Shown here: positions 9,232 to 18,150 of the stretch, piece after piece
Numbering within the stretch: the stretch's first letter is position 1
How the letters are laid out: each line of letters opens with the position of its first letter
DNA from: Verrucomicrobiota bacterium
GTDB lineage: Bacteria > Verrucomicrobiota > Verrucomicrobiia > Opitutales > T3Sed10-336
Direction of reading: 5' to 3'
Assembly: GCA_003565135.1 (NCBI GenBank)
Contig: PXDC01000016.1
Span: 1-35,590 of the forward strand
DNA length: 35,590 nucleotides
Translations under genes and position numbers: made by a program
The notes under the pieces: model-generated
What the model was told of the DNA's origin: nothing
Database searches by the model: none
Seen by the model: the letters and a program-made list of their open reading frames with translations, nothing else

Positions 9232-10569
9232 TCACCGCCAGTCGCGCAGGTGACGTTGGGCCCAGGGACCGAGCCAAAAGTCATCCGTCTCCTCCCGGTA
9301 CCCTTGCATCTTTCCGCGAAACGATTGCAGCCGGTCGCCATGGGCCGGATCGCCGGCGAGGTTCCGGGTTTCCAGGGGATCCCGCGCAACGTGGAACAGC
9401 TGCTCTTCCGGTGGATGAAGAAAATCGGCCGTCGCCCGCGATCCCATTTTCGCCACGCGGTCCGTCTCGATCGCTTGCCAGGATGGCGACCGGTAAATAT
9501 CGATCGGAATCGGCGCGGTCAGCCCGGGATACAAGAGGAGCACGTATTTCCACTCCCGCGAGCGAATGATGCGGTAGGGGAAAAACTCGGTCACGCCATG
9601 AAACGTATGGGAGAGGAAAACCTCCTCCCACCCTTCCGGCTCCCGCGTCTCCAGGACCGGCAGAAACGAGCGCCCGTGGCATTCCTCCGGGACGGGCACA
9701 CCGAACCACTGGCAAAAGCTCGGGAGGTAATCGGTCCACCCGACCAACGCCGGACTTCGTTCGATCGCGGGTTTCCCGCCCGGCGGAACGACAACGAGGG
9801 GACAGCGATGCCCGGAATCGTAAAAGGATGCCTTGGCTCCGGGAAACGGCATGCCGTGGTCGCTCGTCAACACGATCAGCGTCTCCTCTCCCCGCCCGCT
9901 TCTCTCCAATTCGGCGACGACCCGTCCCACGGCGAAATCGAAGCGCGACACGGCCTGGTAATAATCCGCCAGATCGTCGCGAACAGGCGGCAGGTCGGGG
10001 AGGAACCCCGGGACCGGGACTTCATCCGGAGAGTAAATCCGCTTCTCCACACCGGGGAGGACAACGCTGTTGCCAAAGCCGTCCGGCTCGCGGTGCGGTG
10101 TCGGAAAACCGACGTGCAGGTAAAACGGCTTCCCCTCGGCGCGGCCCAGGAACTCGCGGACCGCGCCGGCCACCGCCATCGGATCACGATGATCGATCCG
10201 ATCCGGACTGGAATCCCCCCGGTCGTAATCCCACGGATAAACCTCGCGCGGATAGGTGTGCTGTTTTCCGATCATCCCGCAGAAAACCCCCGCGGCACGC
10301 AGCAGGCGCGGCAGGGTCGGAAGCTCCGGCAGCGTCCGGAATGTATGCCGCCCGTGGGTATGGCCGTACTGCCCGTGTTTGTGGGAGTGCAATCCGGTCA
10401 AAATCGTGGCGCGGCTCGGTGCGCAGGATGGCGTCGTGCAGAAGGCATGGTCGAAAGTTATCCCCCGCTCGGCCAGCGCATCGATGTTCGGGGTGTGTAT
10501 AACCGGATCCCCGTAACAACGGGCGAGCGGGCTCCAGTCGTCGGCAATCAGGAAAAGTACGCTTTTCAT
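9232..10569 (-). CDS. Sulfatase (arylsulfatase family; CxPSR formylglycine motif), no evident signal peptide
   Basis: MKSVLFLIADDWSPLARCYGDPVIHTPNIDALAERGITFDHAFCTTPSCAPSRATILTGLHSHKHGQ; VLTSDHGMPFPGAKASFYDSG. ORF extends to 10593 but start at 10569 fits better. Confidence 0.95.
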   Translation of the reverse strand: MKSVLFLIADDWSPLARCYGDPVIHTPNIDALAERGITFDHAFCTTPSCAPSRATILTGLHSHKHGQYGHTHGRHTFRTLPELPTLPRLLRAAGVFCGMIGKQHTYPREVYPWDYDRGDSSPDRIDHRDPMAVAGAVREFLGRAEGKPFYLHVGFPTPHREPDGFGNSVVLPGVEKRIYSPDEVPVPGFLPDLPPVRDDLADYYQAVSRFDFAVGRVVAELERSGRGEETLIVLTSDHGMPFPGAKASFYDSGHRCPLVVVPPGGKPAIERSPALVGWTDYLPSFCQWFGVPVPEECHGRSFLPVLETREPEGWEEVFLSHTFHGVTEFFPYRIIRSREWKYVLLLYPGLTAPIPIDIYRSPSWQAIETDRVAKMGSRATADFLHPPEEQLFHVARDPLETRNLAGDPAHGDRLQSFRGKMQGYREETDDFWLGPWAQRHLRDWR

Positions 10570-10609
10570 AAAAATTTCGGTGGATGCGATCACTCCCCAA
10601 CCGGCGATG

Positions 10610-12901
10610 TCAGCCGGAGCGGACCCCCGGAGCGGCTTTCCCGGGCGGCACCGGCGCGCGGATGGCTGCTTCTTCCGCGGCGGGCGAGATCTCCGGCAGC
10701 GGCGAGCGCGTCAAGCCCTCCCATCCGATCCGGCCACCGGCCAGGCGCGCCCGCAACCAGGCCAGGTGCTGAATCACCTTGGTCGCTCCGTGGTCCCAGG
10801 TAACCCTGGAGGCGGCGTATCGGCTCCAGGAATCCTCCCAGGCCCGGTAATAGTCGGCATTGCCGGTACGCACGGCGGCCCAGCCGAGGATCAGCCCCAG
10901 GTACTCCACGTGCCAGGGTTCCCGGGTCCGGGCATTCCGGTCCGCCTCCGACGCCGTCTCCCCATCTCCGTGGCTGTAGAAATACGGCCAAAACGTCGCG
11001 TCGCCGCACGCGACTTTATGATCCAAAAGCCAATCGGCGAAACGCAGGACCGCCGTCTCCAGCTCGGTTTCTTCGGCCAGGAAAAGATAATCCACGATTG
11101 CCTCGGTAGCCGCACATCCCATCCAGGGTTTGATGGTGAGGTTGACATGACTGTGGATGCCGACCGTGCCGCCTTGCTGGCGGTACGAGCCATCCGGGAG
11201 CTGGGTCGCCATGACCCGCCCGATCGCTTCGCGCGCCCGCAATCGGTACAGCTCGTTTCCGGTGCAGCGATAAATCGCCAGCAGGCTGCGAATGTAGGAA
11301 GCGTCCCGGCCGATGCTGCGACGCGGCCAATGGCCGGTATCCCAATGCCAGGCCCGATCGGCCACCGCCTCCGCCGTCTCGAGAAACCACGGGTCTCCCG
11401 TCTCGAGAAACCCGCTGACCATCCCCCCGACCCGCTGCATGCTCAGCGACATCGCCGGGGGACCGTAGCCGTGCATGCGAACCGAATGCAGGACGTGATC
11501 GGTCGCCACGTCAGCCAGGTGGTAGCAGGACCTCAAGGCCAGGTCGTAGACATCGGCATCCCCGGTGTGGTAGGCGGCAAGCATTTGCCCGAAAGCGGTT
11601 TCGCCCTCCCATCCCGGTTCCTCCGGAAGGCGATCACTTCTCCCCACCGCCCCGTCGTCGAAGCAATGCGTGTGGGCTCGTTTGAAAAAGTACTCGACCG
11701 CCCGCTCGAAGGTAACGTGAAAACGGTCCCGCACCGGAAGCAACGGCTCCAGGAAGAGCTCTCCGGTGGCGCCATACCACCAATCCGGAACGAGATAGGT
11801 GGCGATCTCGGGCTCCGCCTCTCCCAGTGAGCAGCGAAAACCCACGGTGCGGGCGGCGCCGCGCGGAATCCTTCGTTGCCCGGCACGGGCCAGAAAATGA
11901 TCGCCCCGAATGATCGCCGCCGGCTTTCCCGCCTTGGGCTCCACGCCCGTGTAGGGCTGATAGACCAGGCAGCCGTCGGCCCGCCAGGCGCGCCCCGGCC
12001 GTTCCGGGCCCACCAGCGTGGCCGCGGGCGTCGTGTCGATCGCCACTTTCGAACCGGCCCAGCGCATCGCCGCGGTCACCTCGCCCGGGAGATCGTCGGG
12101 CGGCAGTCCCTTGGCCCGGAACCCGATGACCGGGACGGCGTCCTCCACGTCGCCCCCTTCGGAAAAAAAGGTGCCGTTGATGTGCCGTACCCGCAGGTCG
12201 ATGACACCGTTGCGGAAACAGCGCGCGAAGATTTCGCCCCGGACGTGATTGTGCCGGTGGGCGGAAGGGTGGCTGAACGGCATTCCCTCCTCCGGTTCGT
12301 CCCCGGGACGATCAAAATGCACCGGTATCGCGCCCAGCGCCCGGATTTCCCGGCAGACCGGTCCCTCGTGCAGGACCTCGAGACGCACCCATTGCCACCA
12401 ATGCAGCCCCTCCCCGGTTTGCAACCCGACGCGCACCCCCAGCTCGGCGTTCCCCCCGTCGAGGACCAGCTCGTTGATTTCATAGGGGGCCACGCGGTCG
12501 TGGTTCGCCGCCAGAATCGCTATCCGCGCCGCCGGTCCCTCGAAACTTCCGGTTTCGGCGACACCCCGCCGAAGGCCGATCCGTTCCGGCGCCGACTCAA
12601 CGCACGCCGAAAGAAGAAAACGCCGGACACCCCCGTCGCCCACCGCTCCGCCCGGCCATTCTCCCAGGGGCCGCCCCTGCGTCGCGATCCCGCCGAAAAC
12701 CGGCGAAACCCCGTTTTCCTCCGGCACCCCGCCCCCGGAGGGCAGCGGCAGAGACAAAGTGATCGCCGATGCAGCGCCGGAACCGTTTATGCGCCTGGCC
12801 TCGAGCGACTCCAGCCATTTCCAAAGATCGAACCCCATGAGTAAATTCAGTTTATCCGTTACCCCGCCGGAGGGCGAACCAGCGCCCGTTTCTCCGGCCA
12901 C
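10610..12901 (-). CDS. Uncharacterised protein, probable (alpha/alpha)6-toroid carbohydrate-active enzyme
   Basis: 763 aa (alternative start 12839, MGFDLWKWLE). C-terminal half with helical-repeat features (ETAFGQMLAAYHTGDADVYDLALRSCYHLADVATDH; YIRSLLAIYRCTGNELYRLRAREAIGRVMATQLPDGSYRQQGG); operonic with sulfatase. Confidence 0.75.
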   Translation of the reverse strand: MAGETGAGSPSGGVTDKLNLLMGFDLWKWLESLEARRINGSGAASAITLSLPLPSGGGVPEENGVSPVFGGIATQGRPLGEWPGGAVGDGGVRRFLLSACVESAPERIGLRRGVAETGSFEGPAARIAILAANHDRVAPYEINELVLDGGNAELGVRVGLQTGEGLHWWQWVRLEVLHEGPVCREIRALGAIPVHFDRPGDEPEEGMPFSHPSAHRHNHVRGEIFARCFRNGVIDLRVRHINGTFFSEGGDVEDAVPVIGFRAKGLPPDDLPGEVTAAMRWAGSKVAIDTTPAATLVGPERPGRAWRADGCLVYQPYTGVEPKAGKPAAIIRGDHFLARAGQRRIPRGAARTVGFRCSLGEAEPEIATYLVPDWWYGATGELFLEPLLPVRDRFHVTFERAVEYFFKRAHTHCFDDGAVGRSDRLPEEPGWEGETAFGQMLAAYHTGDADVYDLALRSCYHLADVATDHVLHSVRMHGYGPPAMSLSMQRVGGMVSGFLETGDPWFLETAEAVADRAWHWDTGHWPRRSIGRDASYIRSLLAIYRCTGNELYRLRAREAIGRVMATQLPDGSYRQQGGTVGIHSHVNLTIKPWMGCAATEAIVDYLFLAEETELETAVLRFADWLLDHKVACGDATFWPYFYSHGDGETASEADRNARTREPWHVEYLGLILGWAAVRTGNADYYRAWEDSWSRYAASRVTWDHGATKVIQHLAWLRARLAGGRIGWEGLTRSPLPEISPAAEEAAIRAPVPPGKAAPGVRSG

Positions 12902-12913
12902 CGGCGGCAGGCC

Positions 12914-14818
12914 TCACTCTCTGGCCCGGAGGCGTTGCTCCGGGTTCTTGAAGAGCAGGCGCTCGACCGCGCCGTGCAGGGTCACTCGAAAGTCCGCCGT
13001 GTAGCGGTTCTCCCACGGCTCCTCCGGCGGCCTGAATCGCACCTCGTGCACCTCCCGGTCGGCGGGAATCGCCACCTCGATCACGTCGCCGGTTTCACCC
13101 ACCGCCTCGTGCTCACCGTTCACCACGATCCGCCCGACCTGGCGGGGCCCCATCCGGACCCGGATGGAGGCCGGCGAATTCCCGCCGGAACGGGCCACGT
13201 AATAGGTCTGGTCGGAAGAAAACGGATACGCGTAATGCAAAGGCGGCTGATCGGTCGCCACCCCCAGGTGCCGTGTATTCGGGAAACGGAGATCGTAAAT
13301 CGCTCCCGCTTCGGTGCCACTGCTGACCACGAACGCGTGCAACCCGGTTCGCGGTGCCGGGATCGTGAGGTCCTGCCGTCCGCCGGGCAGGATGATTTCG
13401 TTGTGCAACTCGTTGCCGTCGGGATCGAGCAGGTAGTATTGAATCAGGCGGTTGCGAATGCGGTGACGCAACTCGTAACGGATCGGTTCGCCGGCCTCGG
13501 CCCACAGGTAAACGACCTGGTAGTTGCGCAGGCGCATCCACTCCGGTTCGCCCTCGCCGCTGCCGGCGGGTACGAGGTCGGGAATGCGAACCTCGCTCAA
13601 ATCGATGGCCGGAGCCAAACGATCGACTTCGACGAACTCGATCTCCTCCGGACGCGGTGATCCGGTTTCGAGCGCCTCGCGGATCATGCTATTGGCTTCT
13701 CCGAAAGCCGCCCAGTAATCGTCCGGCTCGTACCCATGCGGCAGTTGCAGATAAGCCCGGTCCTGCCCCGGCGTGAACATACTCAACACCCAGAGGGAGT
13801 AGCCGTCGGCCATCATGGCGGCGTGAAAGGCCTGATGGGTTATCTGCCCGGGATGAAACTGGTTGGGCGCAAACCAGGGAACGTACAAAATATTGGGGTT
13901 GGCCTCCAGGAACGCTTCCCGCCGCTCGACGATCCGCGGCGTGAACCCGGTTCCCTGGTACATGTCCCATGTATCCATGATGGCCGGCAACTCCGGCGTA
14001 CCCATCACTTCCACCCACGGCGCCATAAAACGGTCCTGCAAACGGGCCGGCATCAGCCCGAGCGTCAGGTTCGGATTCTTCTCCAGCATGCGTTCCTGGA
14101 ACCTGGCGGCGATTTCCCGGTACTGGCCGAAAAACCACTCCTCGTACCGCTCGAGAAGGTTGCGGCCCTCCAATTCGGCCTTGCGCCCGGTCCGTTCCGT
14201 GTCCGGGTCCACGTCGTGTTCCGCGGCGAACCGCGCCCAGATCACGTCATCGTAGGACGGCGCCCGGTTGACCGTTCTCTCCAGGTCGATCCGGACCGCG
14301 GGGATACCGAGTTCCGCGCTCACCCCGGCCAACTGGAAGGCCCCATCCAGCATGATCTCCCAGGGCTCCCAATGGATCAGGCTGTAACGATCCTCCACCA
14401 CCCGGCCGGCCTCGGTCACGAATGGCACGGTGTGCGCGTCTTCCTCCGGATCGCGCTCTCCGAATCGATTGATGGGATAAACGTACAGGATCAGCGCAAG
14501 ATTCCGCTCTCGACAAGCCTCGGCCAGGGCCCGGAGCGACTCGTACTGCCGTTCGTCCGACAAATCCATCCGCCAGGGCTGGATCTTGAGATCGACCGTG
14601 TTGAAACCCGCCTCCGACATCGGATCGAGCCAGTCCCGGATAACGGTGTCCAGGTCCGAATTCAACAGGTGATAACCGCCGTAAGCGCTCAGGATCGGCG
14701 AGGGCAACCGGGCCTTCTCCCCGGCGAAAGCAATGGATCCGGTCAACATGGCGGCGGCGATAAGGGTGCGGCGGAAAAGATTCAGAATTGCGGGAGAAAG
14801 GATCGGATTATACTTCAT
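12914..14818 (-). CDS. Secreted TIM-barrel glycoside-hydrolase-like protein
   Basis: Start MKYNPILSPAILNLFRRTLIAAAMLTGSIAFAGEKARLPS at 14818; YGGYHLLNSDLDTVIRDWLDPMSEAGFNTVDLKIQPWRMD, RNLALILYVYPINRF, PNLTLGLMPARLQDRF. ORF track start 14896 would run through operator site 4. Confidence 0.75.
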   Translation of the reverse strand: MKYNPILSPAILNLFRRTLIAAAMLTGSIAFAGEKARLPSPILSAYGGYHLLNSDLDTVIRDWLDPMSEAGFNTVDLKIQPWRMDLSDERQYESLRALAEACRERNLALILYVYPINRFGERDPEEDAHTVPFVTEAGRVVEDRYSLIHWEPWEIMLDGAFQLAGVSAELGIPAVRIDLERTVNRAPSYDDVIWARFAAEHDVDPDTERTGRKAELEGRNLLERYEEWFFGQYREIAARFQERMLEKNPNLTLGLMPARLQDRFMAPWVEVMGTPELPAIMDTWDMYQGTGFTPRIVERREAFLEANPNILYVPWFAPNQFHPGQITHQAFHAAMMADGYSLWVLSMFTPGQDRAYLQLPHGYEPDDYWAAFGEANSMIREALETGSPRPEEIEFVEVDRLAPAIDLSEVRIPDLVPAGSGEGEPEWMRLRNYQVVYLWAEAGEPIRYELRHRIRNRLIQYYLLDPDGNELHNEIILPGGRQDLTIPAPRTGLHAFVVSSGTEAGAIYDLRFPNTRHLGVATDQPPLHYAYPFSSDQTYYVARSGGNSPASIRVRMGPRQVGRIVVNGEHEAVGETGDVIEVAIPADREVHEVRFRPPEEPWENRYTADFRVTLHGAVERLLFKNPEQRLRARE

Positions 14819-14880
14819 CGTGTTCGTCGTTGGCATGGGCGATATCGCCGCCGGGCACGCGCCCGGAGCGTCTCGCTGAG

Positions 14881-14892
14881 AATTACGTAATT
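14881..14892. promoter_or_regulatory. Candidate operator AATTACGTAATT, site 4 (perfect 12-bp palindrome)
   Basis: About 68 bp upstream of minus start 14818; TTGACC on minus strand at 14924-14919 as -35. Confidence 0.75.
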
Positions 14893-14939
14893 TCAAAAAT
14901 CATGGCATCGCCCTCCCGGGTCAAGATTCAAAACCGCAT

Positions 14940-16019
14940 TTATGGCTTCGAGCCGGAAACAGCACCGCACGAATCCCGAACGACCAGTTCGCACGGCAGG
15001 GCGAGGGTTACGGGCGACTGAGAATCCCCCTCCTCCTCGATCATCCTCCAGAGACGGTCGACCGCCTCGCGCGCCATGGCGTGAACCGGCTGGGCCACGG
15101 TGGTCAGGGGCGGGCGGCAATAATCGCTCAGGCGCTCATTGTTGAAACCGGTCACGGCGACGTCGTCGGGAACCGTAAGCCCCTCGTCCCAGCACGCCGA
15201 GATCGCGCCGACCGCCCAATGGTCGTTCGTGCAAAGCACGCAATCGGGCAGTTTCTCCCGTCGCTTCAGAATGCCCTGCATCGCATTCTTCCCCATTTTG
15301 TAGGGATCGTCGACGTCGGGAACCCAGACATCCTCGATACAAACCTCGACCGAATCAGCCGGAAGCTCGTGCTCGCGCAGCGCATCCTGAATGCCATCGA
15401 GGGCGGCCCACGCCGTGGGCGAATGTTTGCGCTCGCGATGCGAATCGGGCCACCGCCCGAGCAACGCGAACCGGCGGTGCCCGACCCCGATGAGGTGGGT
15501 CATCAACTCGTAAAACCCCTGCCGCTTGTCCGGGACGATTTGAGTGATCTTGTCCTGCAACACACCTTCGATCGCGACCAGCGGGATCCCCGCCCGCAAC
15601 AGGCGCTGCATCGCCTCTTCGGGAAACCGGGAACCGGCCCGGACCAGGACCACGCCCTCGACGGCGTGATCGAGGATCAGGTCGCAGGCCGAGGCGACTC
15701 CCTGTCGAAACCAGAGCGTGTCGCTGACCATCGGCGTATAGTCGCGCTCGCCGATCAGGCGACCGACCTCCATCACCTTGAGCACCTCCTGGTGGGTAAC
15801 ACACCCCGAATGAATGACTCCGATGGCCCGGCTGCGGGCGCGCCGGAGGACGCGCGCGGCAAGTGACGGTCGATAGCCCATTTCCTCCGCCGCATCCAAA
15901 ACCCGGCGCCGGGTTTCCTCCGGAATTTTCGCCCCGCTGCGATTGTTCAGCACGGCCGAGACGGTCGTCTGGTGGAGTCCGAGACGGGTCGCCACATCGG
16001 CTTGAGTTACCTTATCCAT
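14940..16019 (-). CDS. LacI family transcriptional regulator
   Basis: 359 aa: MDKVTQADVATRLGLHQTTVSAVLNNRSGAKIPEETRRRVLDAAEEMGYRPSLAARVLRRARSRAIGVI; LTVPDDVAVTGFNNERLSDYCRPPLTTV. Confidence 0.97.
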   Translation of the reverse strand: MDKVTQADVATRLGLHQTTVSAVLNNRSGAKIPEETRRRVLDAAEEMGYRPSLAARVLRRARSRAIGVIHSGCVTHQEVLKVMEVGRLIGERDYTPMVSDTLWFRQGVASACDLILDHAVEGVVLVRAGSRFPEEAMQRLLRAGIPLVAIEGVLQDKITQIVPDKRQGFYELMTHLIGVGHRRFALLGRWPDSHRERKHSPTAWAALDGIQDALREHELPADSVEVCIEDVWVPDVDDPYKMGKNAMQGILKRREKLPDCVLCTNDHWAVGAISACWDEGLTVPDDVAVTGFNNERLSDYCRPPLTTVAQPVHAMAREAVDRLWRMIEEEGDSQSPVTLALPCELVVRDSCGAVSGSKP

Positions 16020-16232
16020 TTAGCGTTCGGCATAGAATTCCAGTCCAAAAGGAAATCCCCGGGCCGGGACTCTCCCGTTCCCGAAAGCCGCCCGCACGCG
16101 GTTCGCGGTTCGACGGGACGGCGGAGTCCCGCAAAAGCACCCGGCGGGTTTCCCTTTTGCCATAACGTCATTGTACGGTATGGGCGTATCCGGCAACGAC
16201 ATATTTCCTTCCCTTTCCCCATCGTTCTTCCA

Positions 16233-17594
16233 TCAACGGCCCGTCCCGGAACCGTCTTCGCGGGAACCGACCACGGGCCGCCCGTTGATCGTCAGGGTAA
16301 AATCCTCCCCCACCCACTCGCGGTCGATGTCCCATCGCGCGCCATGCGGATTGGCCACCGTGATCTCCCCCTGCACGTCCTGCCAGCCTTCAAAGCCGTC
16401 GACACCGGTCACCACCAGGGCCGGCCGATCGCGTTTGTCGTAAACAAAGGTATTCCTGAATTCGATCCCGCCCTGTTTCGGTTGGCGCGCGGTTTGCGCG
16501 TGCAGGACGATCGGCGCCCGGGGCATTCCTCCCCCGTCGACGGTGGACACGTTGTAAAAAAAGTTATTATCGAAAACCAGGCGAATACTGTCGGCACCCT
16601 GCCCGCGAACCAGCAGGCCGTTTCGCTCGCTTCCCTCGACGATGTTGTTGCGGTACTCGATCATGCCGCGGGGACCGTCGTGAACCATGGTATTGAAGTG
16701 AATGCCGTAATGACTGCCCCGGACGTAGTTGCTGTCCCACAGAATCGAAACCGGGGGCGACTCGGCCCGCAGGTGCCCGAGCCAAACGTGCATGCCCAGC
16801 ACTTCGTTGCCGTCGAACAGGCAGTTCCGGATCACGATGTTTTCCAGGTATTCGTTCGCCCGATTCGGCTCCAGGCAGATCCCCGCGCTGGGCCCGGTAC
16901 CGCTGGTGTTGCTGAATACGGAATTCTCCACCAGGAGGTTGCGGGCTGAGATCACGCTCATTCCCTGCCGGTGATGGCCGTCGGCGACCACGTCCCGGAT
17001 GACAAAATCCTCGCAGGCCACACTGCCGCCATCGAGCGAGCGGCCGAGGTATATCCCGTCACCGCCGCTCTCAAGCAGGGTCAACCCCAGGATTCTGACG
17101 TTCCTGCAGCCGCGGAATATCAGGCACATTCGCCATTGAGCCGGTTCGTAGGGCGGATTCTGGTAGTCCTCCTTCCGCATTTGCAGCGTCGCCCCGTAAC
17201 CCCGCAAAACGATGTTTTCTACGTCGCGGAACTCGATCAGGGAGTCGTTCAGCCCGCGGAACTCCCCTTTCTTCGCCATCAGGTGCGCCCCTTCCTCAAA
17301 AATGATCTCCAGGTCGCCGCGGCGGACATGCAGCGGACGAACTATCCAGGGATCCTCGGTTTTCGGTATGATGACCCGGTCGGCCGGCGAATCCAAAGCC
17401 GCCTGGATCGCCTCGGTCGAATCCTCCGGGTCGAACCCCCACCAGGCGGCGTTCGCCGTGGCCGATTCACCCGCCATGACCCGGGCCACCGCCTCCGGAT
17501 CGGCGCCGTTGGCCGGCAGGTTCGCGGTTGATAAAAGGAGCGATCCGCTCATCGCCATCAGAATCCCGACGTAACTGGAGGTGTTTTTTTTCAT
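16233..17594 (-). CDS. Secreted right-handed parallel beta-helix protein (pectate-lyase-like fold)
   Basis: 453 aa, signal peptide; successive rungs such as VENIVLRGYGATLQM, CRNVRILGLTLLESGGDGIYLG, ENIVIRNCLFDGNEVLGMHV, GMIEYRNNIVEGSERNGLLVRG. Confidence 0.9.
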   Translation of the reverse strand: MKKNTSSYVGILMAMSGSLLLSTANLPANGADPEAVARVMAGESATANAAWWGFDPEDSTEAIQAALDSPADRVIIPKTEDPWIVRPLHVRRGDLEIIFEEGAHLMAKKGEFRGLNDSLIEFRDVENIVLRGYGATLQMRKEDYQNPPYEPAQWRMCLIFRGCRNVRILGLTLLESGGDGIYLGRSLDGGSVACEDFVIRDVVADGHHRQGMSVISARNLLVENSVFSNTSGTGPSAGICLEPNRANEYLENIVIRNCLFDGNEVLGMHVWLGHLRAESPPVSILWDSNYVRGSHYGIHFNTMVHDGPRGMIEYRNNIVEGSERNGLLVRGQGADSIRLVFDNNFFYNVSTVDGGGMPRAPIVLHAQTARQPKQGGIEFRNTFVYDKRDRPALVVTGVDGFEGWQDVQGEITVANPHGARWDIDREWVGEDFTLTINGRPVVGSREDGSGTGR

Positions 17595-17653
17595 AACCGA
17601 ATGGCCGTTTTCCGATTTTTCGGGCGGACGGCGGATGCCGCCCTTCCCCTGGA

Positions 17654-17665
17654 AATTACGTAATT
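17654..17665. promoter_or_regulatory. Candidate operator AATTACGTAATT, site 5
   Basis: About 65 bp upstream of minus start 17594; TTGACG (-35-like) on minus strand at 17691-17686 with TAACAA -10-like next to the operator. Confidence 0.75.
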
Positions 17666-17720
17666 GTTAACAGGCCCCCACGTCCCGTCAATCCTGTTTT
17701 TCGATCTGACCCGCCGGGGC

Positions 17721-17750
17721 GACGGGGGATTCGTGACGGGTGACCCGTTT
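17721..17750. repeat. Heptanucleotide tract
   Basis: GACGGGG-GATTCGT-GACGGGT-GACCCGT. Confidence 0.6.
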
Positions 17751-17862
17751 CAGCGGATCCCCACTCGCAACTCCCGGGAACTCCGTTTTCCGCCTTTTTC
17801 GGTCTGTCGTACCGTATCCCGACAACGGACAACCGCTCGCCCCCTGTCCCCTGACGCGGGAT

Positions 17863-18009
17863 CGGACGTTGAGCGCGGTTCCCCACACCGGCCGCTCCGT
17901 GAGCGTGGGAACGCGGTTGGCCGGGGCTCCGGGAAAGCGGTGCGGAGCACCGCACTCCAAAAGCGCTTCGCGCAACATACCCGTACCGCCCGGAGATCCC
18001 TGGAACAGG
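17863..18009 (-). repeat. Structured repeat element S, copy 3
   Basis: Reverse complement reads CCTGTTCCAGG...GGGCGGTACGGGTATGTTGCGCGAAGCGCTTTTGGAGTGCGGTGCTCCGCACCGC...CCACGCTCACGGAGCGG...CAACGTCCG, matching copies at 23235 and 24628. Confidence 0.8.
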
Positions 18010-18111
18010 AAGACCAGGAAACCCAACCACAGAACCCAACTCCCTTATTCCGTGTGCGCCATCCGCTCCGCGGGAAAAGACCGAACACAGGACGGTGCCT
18101 GAGCCCGCCGG

Positions 18112-18150
18112 ACGAATCACGAATCACCAATCCCCCATCACGAATCCCCC
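18112..18150. repeat. Heptanucleotide tract
   Basis: GAATCAC-GAATCAC-CAATCCC-CCATCAC-GAATCCC. Confidence 0.7.
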
